A stretch of 64,000 nt of DNA, taken from Spirometra erinaceieuropaei (Eukaryota > Platyhelminthes > Cestoda > Diphyllobothriidea > Diphyllobothriidae). This document shows, one piece after another, positions 1 to 10,574 of the stretch. The stretch's first letter is position 1. The number at the start of each line of letters is the position of its first letter. A model generated the notes under the pieces. The model was not told the DNA's origin. It saw only the letters and a list, made by a program, of their open reading frames with translations, and did no database searches. The position numbers and the translations under genes are program-made. The DNA is taken from NCBI GenBank assembly GCA_902702965.1, contig CACRXP010000019.1, forward strand, positions 964,378-1,028,377, in the 5' to 3' direction.

Positions 1-48
1 AACTGATTTGACGTCACTTTAGGCAGTCACAGGAATGCGACAAATACG

Positions 49-763
49 ATGCAAGTACTGAACTTCAACAGTAACCACCCAATCAGCCACAAACACAGTT
101 TTGTAAGGACGCTCTATCGGCGTGTCGAAACGCACTGCAGTGAGCCGGAAGACAAAAGTGCCGAACTACAATACCTCCGACGGGTCTTCAAAGCCAATGG
201 CTACCCGCGCAACTTCGTCGACCGGTGCATACGCAAAAAGGACGAAAGGCCTAACCGCACGGACACCAAATCTTGGCGGGCACTTTCGTATCTCAAGAAC
301 GTTTCGGAAGATGTTGGCCGCCTTTTCGCACCACTTGGGGTTGGAGTGGCACACAGACCGTAAGGCAACCATCAGGCGTCTGGTCATGAAACCGAAAGAC
401 CCACTGCCACGGCTAGAAACGTCTGGAGTCGTTTATCGGATCTGGTGCAGTTGCGGACAAAGCAACTACGTCGGAGAAACCGGAAGACAGCTCCGAACGC
501 GAATGGCCGAACACGCTGCAGCAGTGCGGAGAAATGACGCCAGCTCTCAAGTTGCGGCTCATTCGACGGGTTCCGGCCACACATTCAAATTTGACGAGGC
601 CGAAATTCTCGCAAGAGGTGACAACCGCGTGAGCCGGGAGCTGCTTGAGTCATGTTTTACTGGCCCCCAGTCCACCAACAAGTGCAACGAGCTTCCCACT
701 CCATACTGCGTGCTCAAATTTCGCCTAGGCGGAGTAACAAGCCATGCGGGGGAGCAGAGGTGA
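49..763 (+). pseudogene. PLE-A linker and GIY-YIG endonuclease, frameshifted
   Basis: The coding sequence is split over two frames. Frame one (49-363) gives the linker after the RT and ends at a TAA around 361. Frame two carries the GIY-YIG domain to 763. Against the 31.2-kb copy, one extra base at about 360-366 (CCGTAAGGC versus CCGGAGGC) explains the shift. The nuclease motif is clear: GVVYRIWCSCG, then YVGETGRQLRTRM eleven residues on, the spaced GIY...YIG pair of PLE endonucleases, which nick the target. Where the other copy has TAG after LLES, this one has TGT (Cys), so the two copies carry independent changes at one codon. ATG 49 is only the first ATG in an internal fragment, not a real start. 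Confidence 0.88.
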
Positions 764-1016
764 ACACTTTTCCCAACACCGGGGTCGGTGCGTCAGATGG
801 TCGAGCAATCATCACGCCAACATCCAACGCATGTGATGAAATTGCAGCAATTATCGTCTCGAATGTCGGCCATCAAGCAATGATCACACCAAGTGCGACG
901 ATCGCGGATGAAGGGGGGAGCCATAAATGTTCATAGGTATGCGGTAGCATGGCTACTGCATCCCATAAATACCGCAGCCCCTTGTGCAGCAACCACCCGT
1001 TTCTGCTTTTTTGTCT

Positions 1017-1050
1017 CTGGTGATGGATTCGAGTAGGAATCCGAAACGTC
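1017..1050 (+). ncRNA. Hammerhead-like motif in PLE-A 3' region, core mutated
   Basis: CTGGTGA (1017-1023), a T, stem GGATTC/GAATCC, then GAAACGTC (1043-1050). The hammerhead core is CUGANGA...GAAA; here A6 is G, which should inactivate it. Flanking GTCT and AGGC can form a 4-bp stem I with one wobble pair. The intact-core paralogue is at 31857. Confidence 0.6.
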
Positions 1051-1086
1051 AGGCTAATAAAGCTCTTGTCCCGGCGATCGTGTCTC

Positions 1087-1504
1087 CTTCTTCAAGTCAC
1101 AAAGCTGGTCAAACGCCATCGTTATAATGGCGGCTATCGTTTCGTTGAAGGTGGGCAAGAAGGATTTTGAAGTATGTCAGATGTGTGCAAACTTTTACGC
1201 GCAAAATGCCCTCATCGGTATTATCTGCCGGCTATCAACTTCGAAAGAGGATAGGCTCTACACAAAGATGACCTTAACGGCACTCTCCACTGGCAATCAT
1301 CTTCGAAATTGAATGGACTCTGCGCTCACGCAGAATTTAACGAGGTGCCATTTTTCGATGTAAGAAGTGCATTCATTGGTCGCGTGATGGGACATGCTCT
1401 CAGGCTCGATCCAGAACCCCCCAGGCAGTCGCACGACTAGTGGTGTACGAGGATTGTGGAATCGAGGCTCAGGTGCTGAAAAACTGAGATTTGAGTAGAG
1501 CTGG
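1087..1504. other. No recognisable feature
   Basis: Short ORFs on both strands (for example 1127-1312) show no domain, and no repeat shared with the rest of the window was seen. Confidence 0.5.
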
Positions 1505-2060
1505 CTGACGAGAGTTCGACCTTCGTTGCCGACGATGTCCACCGTGTGCTCCATAGGGTGAATCAGTGGACAGTGACTTGTGCTTGAATTAAGTTATAGT
1601 GGTAGTAGACCTGCGCAGAATCTACCGCACTCTCTCTCTTCCCCACTCCCCATCTGGACCCGGTGTCAAGACGTAGTCATGAAGACTGGAGACGGGGGAG
1701 GAGGCAGGTAGCTATTACGGTCGAGTCCGTAACTTGGTGTTCCACTCCTAAGTGCCTGGTCCACACGGCAAATTACCGGGATTTTGACCAACAAAAAAGG
1801 GTGGCTGGCACGGCCAGAGCCGCATCTACGCATGCCCCCACGCCTGGTTCGGATTCCACGGAGTGGGATCGCCATAAATGACGCATTGAGAAGGAGCCAT
1901 TGCAAACTTACTCTTAGACCACGAGTCAGCCACTCCACACGAACACAGAAAACTGGGTCGACTGCGAGGTCTAAGTTATCCCTTCAGTTATTCAACCTTT
2001 CAAGACACGGTTTTTTGCTTACTGCGATAGGTCCAAGCTCATCAGATTGTTTGTAATTAA
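1505..2060 (+). repeat. Dispersed repeat R-Y, copy 1
   Basis: Shares an ordered set of blocks with 14903-15102 and 27741-28340: GATGTCCACCGTGTGCTC, then a GTAGTAGACCTGCGCAG block, CCGCACTCTCTC, CCCGGTGTCAAGA and GAAGACTGGAG. The copy at 14.9 kb runs directly into a tRNA-derived SINE, so R-Y may be a 5' extension or a frequent partner of that SINE. No coding capacity was recognised. The right boundary is approximate. Confidence 0.5.
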
Positions 2061-3111
2061 GAAAGTGCGCTGAGACGTCGACCTCACTCACCCTTCCCAT
2101 TCCCACACCTCAGCACCTGTCCGAGCCGGTCAACTGACTGATTTGGGGGATGGGCGCGGTGGTTGACATGGTGGAGTGACCTTGTCTGCGCGCGCCACAT
2201 GCACGACCTGCCCCCCCCCAAACACAAGCACCAGGATTTCACACAAGGGGGGATGAGCGGCGTACACCTCACACGGCTGCTTCAGCCTGGCTCTCAGCCC
2301 ACCACTCCACACAAGCACACAAACAACTGGGCAGACTGCGTGGGCGGGTGGTCGACGACAAGTCGGAAGTGGCCATCCCAGTCTCCCTCTTCCTCACTGA
2401 AAATCTTCCTCTATTTATAACATTTTTTATTTCTATATGATTACTTTAAAATATCAAGACCTTTTTTTAGAACATTCAAATTTTGTCATATTTGCCTGAC
2501 TACTCAGACTAATGCATGGTCTACTATGATAAACTAGGTCTGATTGACTCTTAGGTATCTCATTCTTTCCTGGGCATTTACCTAATTGTCTTCATCTCCG
2601 TTGCAGGCCCTTACCGTTTTGGTTGTTATTGAAGACCCATTGAAAATAAGTATGAGTAAGCTACTTTCCACCACTATTCCAAGGAAACTTGAAAAGCAAG
2701 GACATGCAATTATGGTTAACAGCTAGTTAGAGCATTTTGAGATAAAGAGTGGCCTTACGAAATATACCTTTAATTCCTCCACAAGACTTAATATGACCAT
2801 ATTTCGTTACGAAGGCTCAGCAGAGATACGGACTTGGAGGCGTCAATTTTGTTACAACCCCAAAACATCAAGCGTTTCATTAATCTTTTGCTGAAAGCAA
2901 TATCAAGTGGACGCTAATGATAAGAATGAATGGGAATAGTATGTTTCCAAGCAATGCCAACCGACGTACATTCCACTTTACGAGTCACTCTCTAAATTCA
3001 TCGTCTTAGTTTTAAATCCGGAATTTTCTGCCAATTAAAGTCGTACATCATTACAAAAGAAGACCTAGTTGGACTAAAGAGCAACTTTTACCATACTCTA
3101 GACAGCTATAC
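2061..3111. other. Intergenic; short SINE-tail fragment at about 2350-2395
   Basis: The stretch around 2350-2395 (GACGACAAG...GTGGCCATCCCAGTCTCCCT) matches the body of the tRNA-derived SINE seen at 15.1 and 17.4 kb. The rest is AT-rich with no coding signal or repeat recognised. Confidence 0.45.
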
Positions 3112-3294
3112 CCGGACTCCAGCCCTAATAGCCCCGGAATTCGGTGCGAGTCCACTTGTTATGCGGACAGCGTACTTATTTCTGCTTATTCGTGTGCTGA
3201 GAATAATATGAACTATCAAACAGGGATTTATGTCTCCCTCAATGGCTGGTGAGTACCAAGTGAAATTCAACCGGGACGGGTTCTTCGATGTCTC
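3112..3294 (-). CDS. Candidate exon: fibronectin type III-like segment
   Basis: Read on the minus strand, a pyrimidine-rich tract ending TTCACAG (AG at 3296-3295) precedes a 61-codon open segment, followed by GTATAG as a possible donor. The exon would be 183 bp and phase 0 at both ends. The translation has the spacing of an FN3 beta-sandwich: LNFTWYSP near the start, a GDI turn, then, 36 residues after the Trp, ITSGLAPNS followed by IRAGVRV, like the W...L-x-P-x-x-x-Y...V pattern of FN3. The canonical Tyr after the LAPNS turn is missing. Extracellular matrix and receptor proteins use such modules, so the host protein would probably be secreted or a receptor. No partner exon was found. It could be chance: the domain match rests on a few residues and the donor is mediocre. 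Confidence 0.33.
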
Positions 3295-3330
3295 CTGTGA
3301 AATTGAAGGAGTTCGTATAGCGACATTAAG

Positions 3331-3560
3331 AGGAGACGTGTTCAAAATTATTCAGGAATTGGAAAAGTTTTTGAAGACCGAATTATGTCCCTCCTTCGAG
3401 TATAATATTTGAAGGAGACGTAATTTTCTACCGAATGAACAAAACAATGAGTAGTTTTATGCAAGTCTTCTGTGAAATATAATTTAATCTTTAAGGGCAT
3501 TGAAAATCAATGAAACAATGCATGCTTCTTAAGTAGTCAAATCGAAACAGTTTGTATAGC
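3331..3560. repeat. Fragment of ~1-kb palindromic MITE (subfamily 1)
   Basis: Matches the right half of the element at 32279-33239: ATTCAGGAATTGGAAAAGTTT, TCGAGTATAAT, TTTCTACCGAATGA, GAAATATAATTTAATCTT and TGCATGCTTCTTAAGTAGTCA occur in the same order. Both termini are missing. Confidence 0.6.
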
Positions 3561-3821
3561 CTGAGACACAGAACACTCCCCGTGACACTTAACGGAATAA
3601 CTTCTTGTAAAATTTTGAGCAGTTTGTTTACATCCAAGTGAACCGTCCAAACTTTACACTGAGCCGAGCTCTAAATGCTGTTATTGTTTATCCATCTGCA
3701 AACATTTTAAATGGGCTCCCGCATGTCCTTTAGGACAAGCATACCGACAGACATTCGCATACCGTTGTGAAGCTTATATTAAATATTATTATATCGGCCG
3801 TTAAAATATTCATTTGACAGG

Positions 3822-4792
3822 ACTGTAAGATGAGCGACCGATCTCATGAAGTGTTGGCCAAAATTCTCAAATGCGTTTTCACTTAGGAAGGATCATTAAG
3901 GTGGCGTTGTAAAATGAATAAATAAATGGCATAATGTGATACTATTTCGTTCTTGAGAGTATGTCGGCTATTGAATGCCCTTTTTTGACCTCCCGCAGAA
4001 AAGACACTTGGTAGAAATGACTACTTAGGTAGCATGAATTTTTCGCATTGATTCTTGATGGACTTACAAATTTAAATACATCTGATATTAAACATGCACA
4101 AAAATATGCTTTCTTTTACCCGTTTGGTAAAAATCACATTTTACTCATATAGTATACCCTGAGGAAGGTTATCATTCAGTTTCAAATAAGTTTCATATTA
4201 TGCGATTTGTAAGACCATGAGATTTCCACTTATACAGCTTCGCACATGTTCGTTTACTAATGATCCTCACGAAATGTGCAACATAGCCCGTATTCATTGC
4301 AAAATTTATAAAATCTATGCAGTATGTTCCTGAAAGCATAGAGGAACATTTGATTTTCCTTAGGCGTAATGCTTGCAGCTTGTTGACTGAAATCGCCAAG
4401 TGCTAATGCAATGGCTGATCCATTCAAAATTATTCTTGAATTGGGCAAATTTTTCAAAACTTAAATATACACTTTTTCGAGTATAAAATGTAAAGTTAAG
4501 GTGATATTCTACCGAAAGAGTAAAAGAAAGCTTATTTTTGTGCATGGGTTCCATAAAATATATTGAAATCTATAAGACCACCAAAAATTATGAGAAAATT
4601 ACATGTTACATAAGTAGTCGTTTTCTACTGTGTGTCGTTTATTCAAGAGTTCAAAAGGAAGTGCGTTCAAAAGCCGACAGCTTGCCGAGTCAAACATACT
4701 ATACGATTATGCTACATGATGTTGAATATTTTAACCCCGCCTAATTTATCCTTCCTAAACGAAAACAACATTTCATGAGATCGGCCACGCGC
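3822..4792. mobile_element. Palindromic MITE, subfamily 2, decayed copy
   Basis: Left end GACCGATCTCATGAAGTGTTGGCC and right end CATTTCATGAGATCGGCCACG are inverted repeats shared with the element at 11855-12836. The halves remain roughly complementary through most of the length (for example TTTGGTAAAAATCACATTTTACTC against GATATTCTACCGAAAGAG). No transposase is encoded. The terminal CAGT is no longer clear at the left. Confidence 0.65.
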
Positions 4793-6492
4793 TATATATA
4801 TCACCGATGCATTACACGGTTGTAAAATATGAAACCTCCCATCAATTACTGGTTTAAAGTAATTAGCCTTTATGATCTAAATTGACAACAGGCTTCTTCT
4901 GGATTCTCTCAGAAAGTAAAACTTTTAAAATATTTCTCTCTATTCCACATACTTATCCCAATAGTCATCATTCAATGATATACAAATAGCTATTTTAAAG
5001 TTTAACTAACATTAGCCAGTGACAAAGTTTAAAGGACATTTCCAAGTCTCGTCCCAAACAAATGCTCAATTGATTTTTCATTAAACTCAGAAGCAACACC
5101 TGATATGCGCATGTGCTAGCATCATATGGGCTCTGTTTCAGTGTCCAGCCGATATATTTTTCAAGTGCACCTGTATCATTTTGGGCTTTTTCTGCCTGCC
5201 TGTCTCCCTGCTCTCTACCGTCGTTCCGACCCCCACACCGCCCCGCCTCCATACCGAGAGCCCTCAAGCGTGCATTCTATTGGCCCGGCAGGTCACATTA
5301 AGTGAAGACCCACCGTTGCTACTCAACCTGCAAAAAGCGTCAGTGAAGCATGAGAAGATTTGTGATGCTACTGACCATTGAAAAAATATATAATTCACCT
5401 GAAGTACCGTTTTATTGTTGCCGGCCGGAGCTGCCTCACGCAGAAGGGGGGTTCTGTCAGCAAGAGGACCGTCGCATATAGCATGCACTGGGCGCATGCT
5501 CAAGCCGCGGTACATCTTTCTGACGCCGATGCAAGAGAGAGCACGCCCGACATGGGTAAACGAGAGGATGGTCATTATTGGGGGAATTACTGTTCAACTA
5601 ATATGTACTGATGGAAAGTTGCCAGTCCGAAGGGGAGAAAGCGGTCCTCGCCGTGCTTTTGCTTCGCACATTTTTGGGCCAAAGTTTGGCGAAAGAGGGC
5701 GATTAATAAATGGCTGTTGCGTAGTAAACGTTCAGTGTGTGGGTTGGAAATTGTACAATGTGTTGGAGTACTACAGAAATCCGGTGTATAGTGACCTGGT
5801 CTCACTGCTTGCAAATACTATTGCGTCAATGATTTAGGATGCACAATCACAGACCTGCCTGAGAGCACAGTAGTGCACTAACACAAACGGCCCCCGTGGG
5901 ATAAGTAAGGCCCATTAAACGGCCTCTGCAGATGTTAGGGAGAGGTCGAGGTGTTTTAGTTTTTTGTGAAAATCAAGAGACCTTGACTTCGTGAACGAAA
6001 TTTTATCAATTGCCACATGAACGGAAAACCAAGGTTGCGCTTTTAAATTGTACCCTCTTTTAAACAACTCTACCATCTGCCAGTCTACATTTTTTGTCAG
6101 CAAACTGTACGCTATGCCTTCCGTCCTAATGCAGGCCATTGATGGGACCGTAAGAAGAGGTAACGAAAATATACGTCTTTGGTCACGAAAGAGTATACTC
6201 TGTTTCCGGAAAGCTGTCGCGGGGTTAATGTGCAATGAAGACGCACGATTACTGAATAAAATGATGTTGAGTTCCCCTACTGTTTTAGAAAACACTTGAC
6301 TTGTTTATTTCCTGAAAATTGCCCAGGAATCATCTAGAGCTCGCCTACTTCAACCATGGGCGTTGAATCGAACCAGAATAGATGAATTGAGGGCAGTGGA
6401 TAACCTACTGAGATATATTTTTCTCCGATATATCCTAGGAGATTAATCTTTCGGATACGTCCCACCACTGAACCGCGCCTGTCCATGACTTG
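4793..6492. other. Intergenic; two unrecognised ORFs
   Basis: An open frame on plus (5415-5837, 140 codons) and one on minus (5915-6295, 126 codons) have no motif I recognise, no clear splice context and no repeat partner in the window. They may be chance. Nothing else was seen. Confidence 0.4.
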
Positions 6493-7483
6493 TGTAGGGG
6501 ATGTACCATCTCATGAAATGTTTATCACAAGTTTAGAATGTGTTTCCAATTCGAAAAAATTACTTAAATGAGGTTGTCATGTTAATAATCGTGTTAAATA
6601 ATGCCACAATATTCCAGCCACGCCACGATGCCGGCTATCGAATGAAGATCTCATCAACTAGTTGTACGAATCACATTCCTTATAAAATGGCCATTTATGT
6701 AGTATAATTTTTCACTAATTGTTAATACCCTTGTAGACCCAAATTTATTTTATATAAATGATGTACAAAAATATTCATCCTTTTACTCATTCGGTAGCTG
6801 ATAACATCTTCTTAGGACTTTATACCCTTAGAAAGAGTACCTTTTTATATCGAATAATTTTCTTATTGGGGGATTTTTCAACGCAGTTAAATGCCTAATG
6901 GCACAGCACTGCATCAGCATATTTATTAATACCATTTATAAAATAGACATTGTGGTTCACATCCATTGCAAAACTGCATGAGCTCTATATGTCCTCCTCG
7001 CAATACTAAATTAAGATTAATGATTTTCCTTGCACGATAAATATACAGCTTGTAGTTCAGAAACCATGAATGCAAGTGCATCGGCCGGTCGGGTTAAAAA
7101 TTATTAGGGAATCAAGAAAGTTTTTTATAATCAAACGATGCTCTATCTTCAAGTATAAAATTTGAACAAGACGTCTTTTACTACCAGATGATTTAAAGAT
7201 AGAATACTGTGGTGCTTGTTTTCTTCTAAGTATATTTGAATTTACATAAGTTTCGAAAATCAATGGAAATAATTCATGCTACTCAGGTAGTCCTTTTCCG
7301 AAATGTAGTCTATGCAAATGGTCAATAAAAATTCTCTTTGGAAGCTGTTTTTTAAAGTGATTGGAATACCTTAAGGGTATTTAACATGAAAATAAATATG
7401 ACAGCCTTACTTGGGTAATATTTTAGGATTGAAAACACATTTCAGAATTCGAGCCAACATTTAATGATATAGCATATTTACTT
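6493..7483. mobile_element. Palindromic MITE, subfamily 2, strongly decayed
   Basis: Begins near ACCATCTCATGAAATG and ends near AGCCAACATTTAATGATATAG, the decayed inverted ends of the family. Internal family blocks are in order: GATGCCGGCTATCGAATG, AAATGGCCATTTATGTAGTA, ATGTACAAAAATATTCATCC, and TACCAGATGATTTAAAGATAG on the returning arm. Non-coding. Confidence 0.6.
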
Positions 7484-7977
7484 AATTGGCAACACGAGGG
7501 ACGACCGTGTGTCCGTGGCTCGTGGCAATTTAACATCGGCGGGCGTAGTTTTCATCCTGTGTGGGGGCTGGCGATAGAAATTTCGTCGGAAATGCCGCGT
7601 ATTTAGGCCGTGCAACTGCGCTTTTGGGCTACAGTTCCTAAATGATAATTCACAGTTGCTACGGTTTGGGTGTGCCGACCATGGCAGTAGCCCTAAAGTT
7701 CAGCAGTTTTGTGCATGCATACTGCAGGCGCAGCGGAACAAAAAATCACGGGGTTTGGCTTGCTGCCTGACAGGCTCGAAATAAGAAACGGTCGGCCCAA
7801 ACCAGCATTCCAAAAAAAGCGAAAGACAGGCTGGAAACTCGAAGACTGCCCCATGATAACCAAGGATTGAGGGAACATTTTGTATAGGTAGGGCTTATAT
7901 AATCGTGTCATGTAGATGAGGCTGAACACTTGTTGTAATCATTAAAAAGAAAAACTTCGAGTAGTAAGTAGACATAC
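7484..7977. other. Non-coding, probably intron downstream of the EF-hand exon
   Basis: Relative to the minus-strand exon at 7978-8160, this would be the start of the following intron. No matching downstream EF-hand exon was found between here and position 1, so the intron is long or the gene is interrupted. Confidence 0.35.
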
Positions 7978-8160
7978 CATCAAGGTCAAAGTGGCTCCAG
8001 ATATCGGAGAATTGTTCGGCAGTTAGGTGGCGGAATTTGCATCCATCCTCATCGAAGTACTGTTTCAGAAGGTTTTCCCTCGGCGACTCATTGCTTTCGT
8101 TTATAAGCGCCTCACCCGGATTCATGCTTAAACGACGGCAGGACATCTCGACGGGGCATG
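7978..8160 (-). CDS. Exon of a calbindin-32/calretinin-like EF-hand protein
   Basis: On the minus strand a strong acceptor (TTGTTTATTTTTTTAAAG) precedes a 183-bp open exon that ends GATG, followed by donor GTATGTCT; both sides are phase 1. The exon encodes an N-terminal stretch with internal Met residues (MSCRR..., MNPGEA...), then ENLLKQYFDEDG and HLTAEQFSDIWSHFDLDG. The last block matches the first EF-hand of the hexa-EF-hand calcium buffers (calbindin-D28k, calretinin, fly Cbp53E), which reads as Leu/Ile-x-x-x-Gln-Phe-x-x-x-Trp-x-His-Tyr/Phe-Asp-x-Asp-Gly. The exon stops inside the calcium loop after loop residue 3, so the rest of the loop lies in the next exon. The product would be a cytosolic Ca2+ buffer or sensor. 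An internal ATG may be the true start, making this the first coding exon. This is the most convincing host-gene piece in the window. Confidence 0.7.
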
Positions 8161-8929
8161 CTTTAAAAAAATAAACAACCCCTTGTTTTAACTGCTCCCA
8201 TTTACCAATCACAAGCCCTGGCCGTTGATTGGGCGCTCCCGTGTGATAGCATTCACGCAAAGCTATGCGAAGGCCACACTAGCGGAGATTTTTGAGGAAT
8301 AGATCTCACTGTTGGCACTTGTCAAAAGTGATCCTTTTCACGCTTAGTCACATTTTTTGCCAATCTGTGTGAACCGGAATTTTTCCGTTTTGACCGATTT
8401 TGAATGGCAACAATGAAAATGTTCGGCGAAGTGCTCTAAAAGAAAGCCGACTTAGCGAAGGCAATTTACAGTCTACAGGTAGCTCACACGCCTTTAAGCA
8501 TCGGCATCAGATCATGCGTGTTTGCGAATTAAAGACGCAATATTTCAGTGCTAACCTAGAAGAAAACTTACGGGAGGCATGTACAGTAATTTATTCACCA
8601 TGGTGATTTTCCACTTCCTCATAAGCTCACGCATACACAAGATTATCATGCGTAGAAGCAAAAAATAGGTTGCTAGGATACTCGAATTCTCCACTCCGCA
8701 TTTCAGTGAAGATTAGCCGACGGAACAGAAAGCAGTGGTGGGTTTTCATTTCCAAGCAAAGTCAAAGATTACTTGGAATCGAAAATGTCAAAGCTCCTGG
8801 CTAAGGAGCAAAAGCCGCCTCGGAATTCAGACAGAGCCATACTTTCCCAAACCCGTTTCTTGTCTTGGACGCGCGGAAAGCTAAGGCGATCTTGTATCCG
8901 CATCTATCATGTGTCCGCATATTCAGAGC
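8161..8929. other. No recognisable feature (intron or upstream region of the EF-hand gene)
   Basis: Contains the polypyrimidine tract and acceptor of the minus-strand exon at its left edge. The rest has only short unrecognised ORFs. The open frame from 8773 leads into the PLE relic and may include its linker. Confidence 0.4.
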
Positions 8930-9270
8930 GCGCTGCATTATCTCGAGTTAAGATTTTCCTCCCTAAAGAGCTACAGACAATTCTCGTTCAATGCTCTTGC
9001 ATATATGTTGGCCATAGAGGTCAACGTTTAGGTATTCGTATTAATAAACACCCACCAGCTGTCTGTCGACATGACGCCTTGTCCCCTTTACCAAGTCCCC
9101 GCATCACAAAATGCCCACTCCTTCGGCAAGAACAATGGCGAAGACGTCACGATGTCCAACACAAAAGGGGTACAGGAATTTCTCGATCAGTCGTAACGCA
9201 AAACCGGTATTATCAACCATCAGGTCATCCTAAACGCTCATCAGAAGGATGCAGAAGCACCTGTATCCCC
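8930..9270 (+). pseudogene. PLE-E GIY-YIG endonuclease relic
   Basis: Within the open frame 8773-9273 the segment VQCSCIYVGHRGQRLGIRIN is the YIG half of a PLE GIY-YIG domain (Cys-rich lead, YVG, then a Gly-x-Arg-Leu-x-x-Arg-Ile helix). It is followed by an ...AVCRHDALSPL segment seen in such domains. The first half of the nuclease is eroded, and the downstream part (HQVILNAHQ...) lies in another frame. The RT is missing. It represents a PLE lineage different from the copies at 0 and 30 kb. Confidence 0.6.
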
Positions 9271-10453
9271 TAACCAACGACCGCCCGTCTCGTTTCGCTA
9301 TCCTCTTCCTACAGAAACGCAGCACACATCTGTACGACCCCCCCTCTCAGGCGCCAGGGTTTTGTTTATGCACTTCCTATGACCCAAGACACACTGAACT
9401 GGTAATGTCGCCCATCTCGTACTCATTTCGTATGTTGACGGGTTGATATATGTAACATTAAAGTTTATGGTTGTACATCGGTTTTTTTTCCAAAGACTCT
9501 CGTTGTCGGCAACAATCTTTGAGATAAGCAAAGCGTGAGCAGAGGATCCTTTAGGGTTTTTTTATCATCAGCCATCTGGAGCTTCCTTATCAGCGTGCAG
9601 GGAAAAGACGAGGCAGATGGCAGAGCAGAGCTCTATTTTTGGACTTCCGGTGACCTTGCACATAAATACGTCTCGCTCATCAGAGTATGGGCAGAACGAA
9701 TTCCCCACTCCTGTCTGGTGAAAAATACCCTTAAAGCTCTGCCGTCATCCCATAAATTTATAACAATCGCCCAGTCCAGACAGTATAAAATGCTGCAACA
9801 TACACACCCTGGATGCCTGCTAAATGGCTATCATCAGCGCGGTTCTGTTTGTGAAGGTAATCTTTCGAAACAGGACTCTTCAAATTACCACTCAAACACC
9901 AACTATGACTTGTGGTCATGCTGTTGTCATCTGTTGGGCAAAGCCTCAGGCATGTCCGTGGGCTGTGTCCAACACAGCAAGCAGCTCAACTGATCGGTTT
10001 ACTCTAAGTCTAAAACCCCTAAAATTTCCCCAGCAATCGATTCACAGTTACTACTTTTAGGACTTACATCCATCTTTGCTGAGACTAAACAAGGCATTGA
10101 ATGAGAGTACAAGGCTGTCTTCGTGAAGAATAATAGTCCGCAAAGAAGCACGCCGCCTAGATCTAAAGTCTGTTCATTTCCGCCCAGCCAGCGCGCATAT
10201 TACGTTTCCTCGAGTGACATAAGCGTTGACGTCATCCCGAGAAGGCGGAAGGCGGAAGGTTGAGGCTGGCCCATTTAAATGCCATTAGGCATTTTCTGCT
10301 TACATTAAGACCGGGGATTTATGTAGTTATGGCTTTGTACCGGCGTACTTACCAGCTAAAAAGACCGCTGACGGTCATGCAAGCTGCCCACTGGAAGTGA
10401 AAACACAAGTAATTCTTGTTTGTGGAACGAAAGGCAAATAAATAAGTGCCCAC
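9271..10453. other. No recognisable gene
   Basis: Holds an open frame at 9535-9993 (+, 152 codons) without recognisable domain or repeat partner. The first part may be 3' sequence of the preceding PLE relic. Confidence 0.4.
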
Positions 10454-10525
10454 CTGCTGTTTCAGCTGTCAATAATCCCATATATAATTCCATATAACTC
10501 GTCTTACCATCTTCTTCAATGTCAA
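10454..10525 (-). CDS. Possible EF-hand exon fragment
   Basis: On the minus strand the open frame reads VDIEEDGKTSYMELYMGLL. Loop positions D1, E3, D5, G6 and E12 match an EF-hand calcium loop, with Thr instead of Ile at position 8. A donor follows (CAG then GTGGGC) in phase 1, which is frame-compatible with the phase-1 acceptor of the 7978-8160 exon. The upstream acceptor is poor (CCAAAAG with no pyrimidine tract) and the upstream boundary is a guess; another possible donor, GATG then GTAAGA, lies inside. In calbindins this loop most resembles EF-hand 2, which should follow EF-hand 1, yet here it lies upstream. It may be a chance ORF or part of a related gene. Confidence 0.22.
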
Positions 10526-10574
10526 CTTTTGGGCTCAGCATTTTTGCCCATATCCATATATATATGTATATATA

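Larger units (their letters stand above)
1..1086 (+). mobile_element. Penelope-like element PLE-A, 5'-truncated copy 1
   Basis: From about position 28 to 1086 this is closely similar to the longer copy at 30060-31926: linker after the RT, GIY-YIG endonuclease, C-terminal tail, then a 3' region with a hammerhead-like motif. Similarity in both copies ends just after a shared CGGCGATCGTGTCT. The RT is absent, either truncated or outside the window. PLEs are retroelements whose single protein joins an RT to a GIY-YIG nuclease. The copy is dead (see the pseudogene entry). Confidence 0.9.

Noticed and set aside
3230..3412. Plus-strand 60-codon ORF
   Set aside because: Its second half is MITE sequence and the first half is antisense to the better FN3-like candidate.
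5415..6295. Two unannotated proteins (140 and 126 codons)
   Set aside because: Lengths are within chance for this size of window; no motif, repeat partner or splice context.
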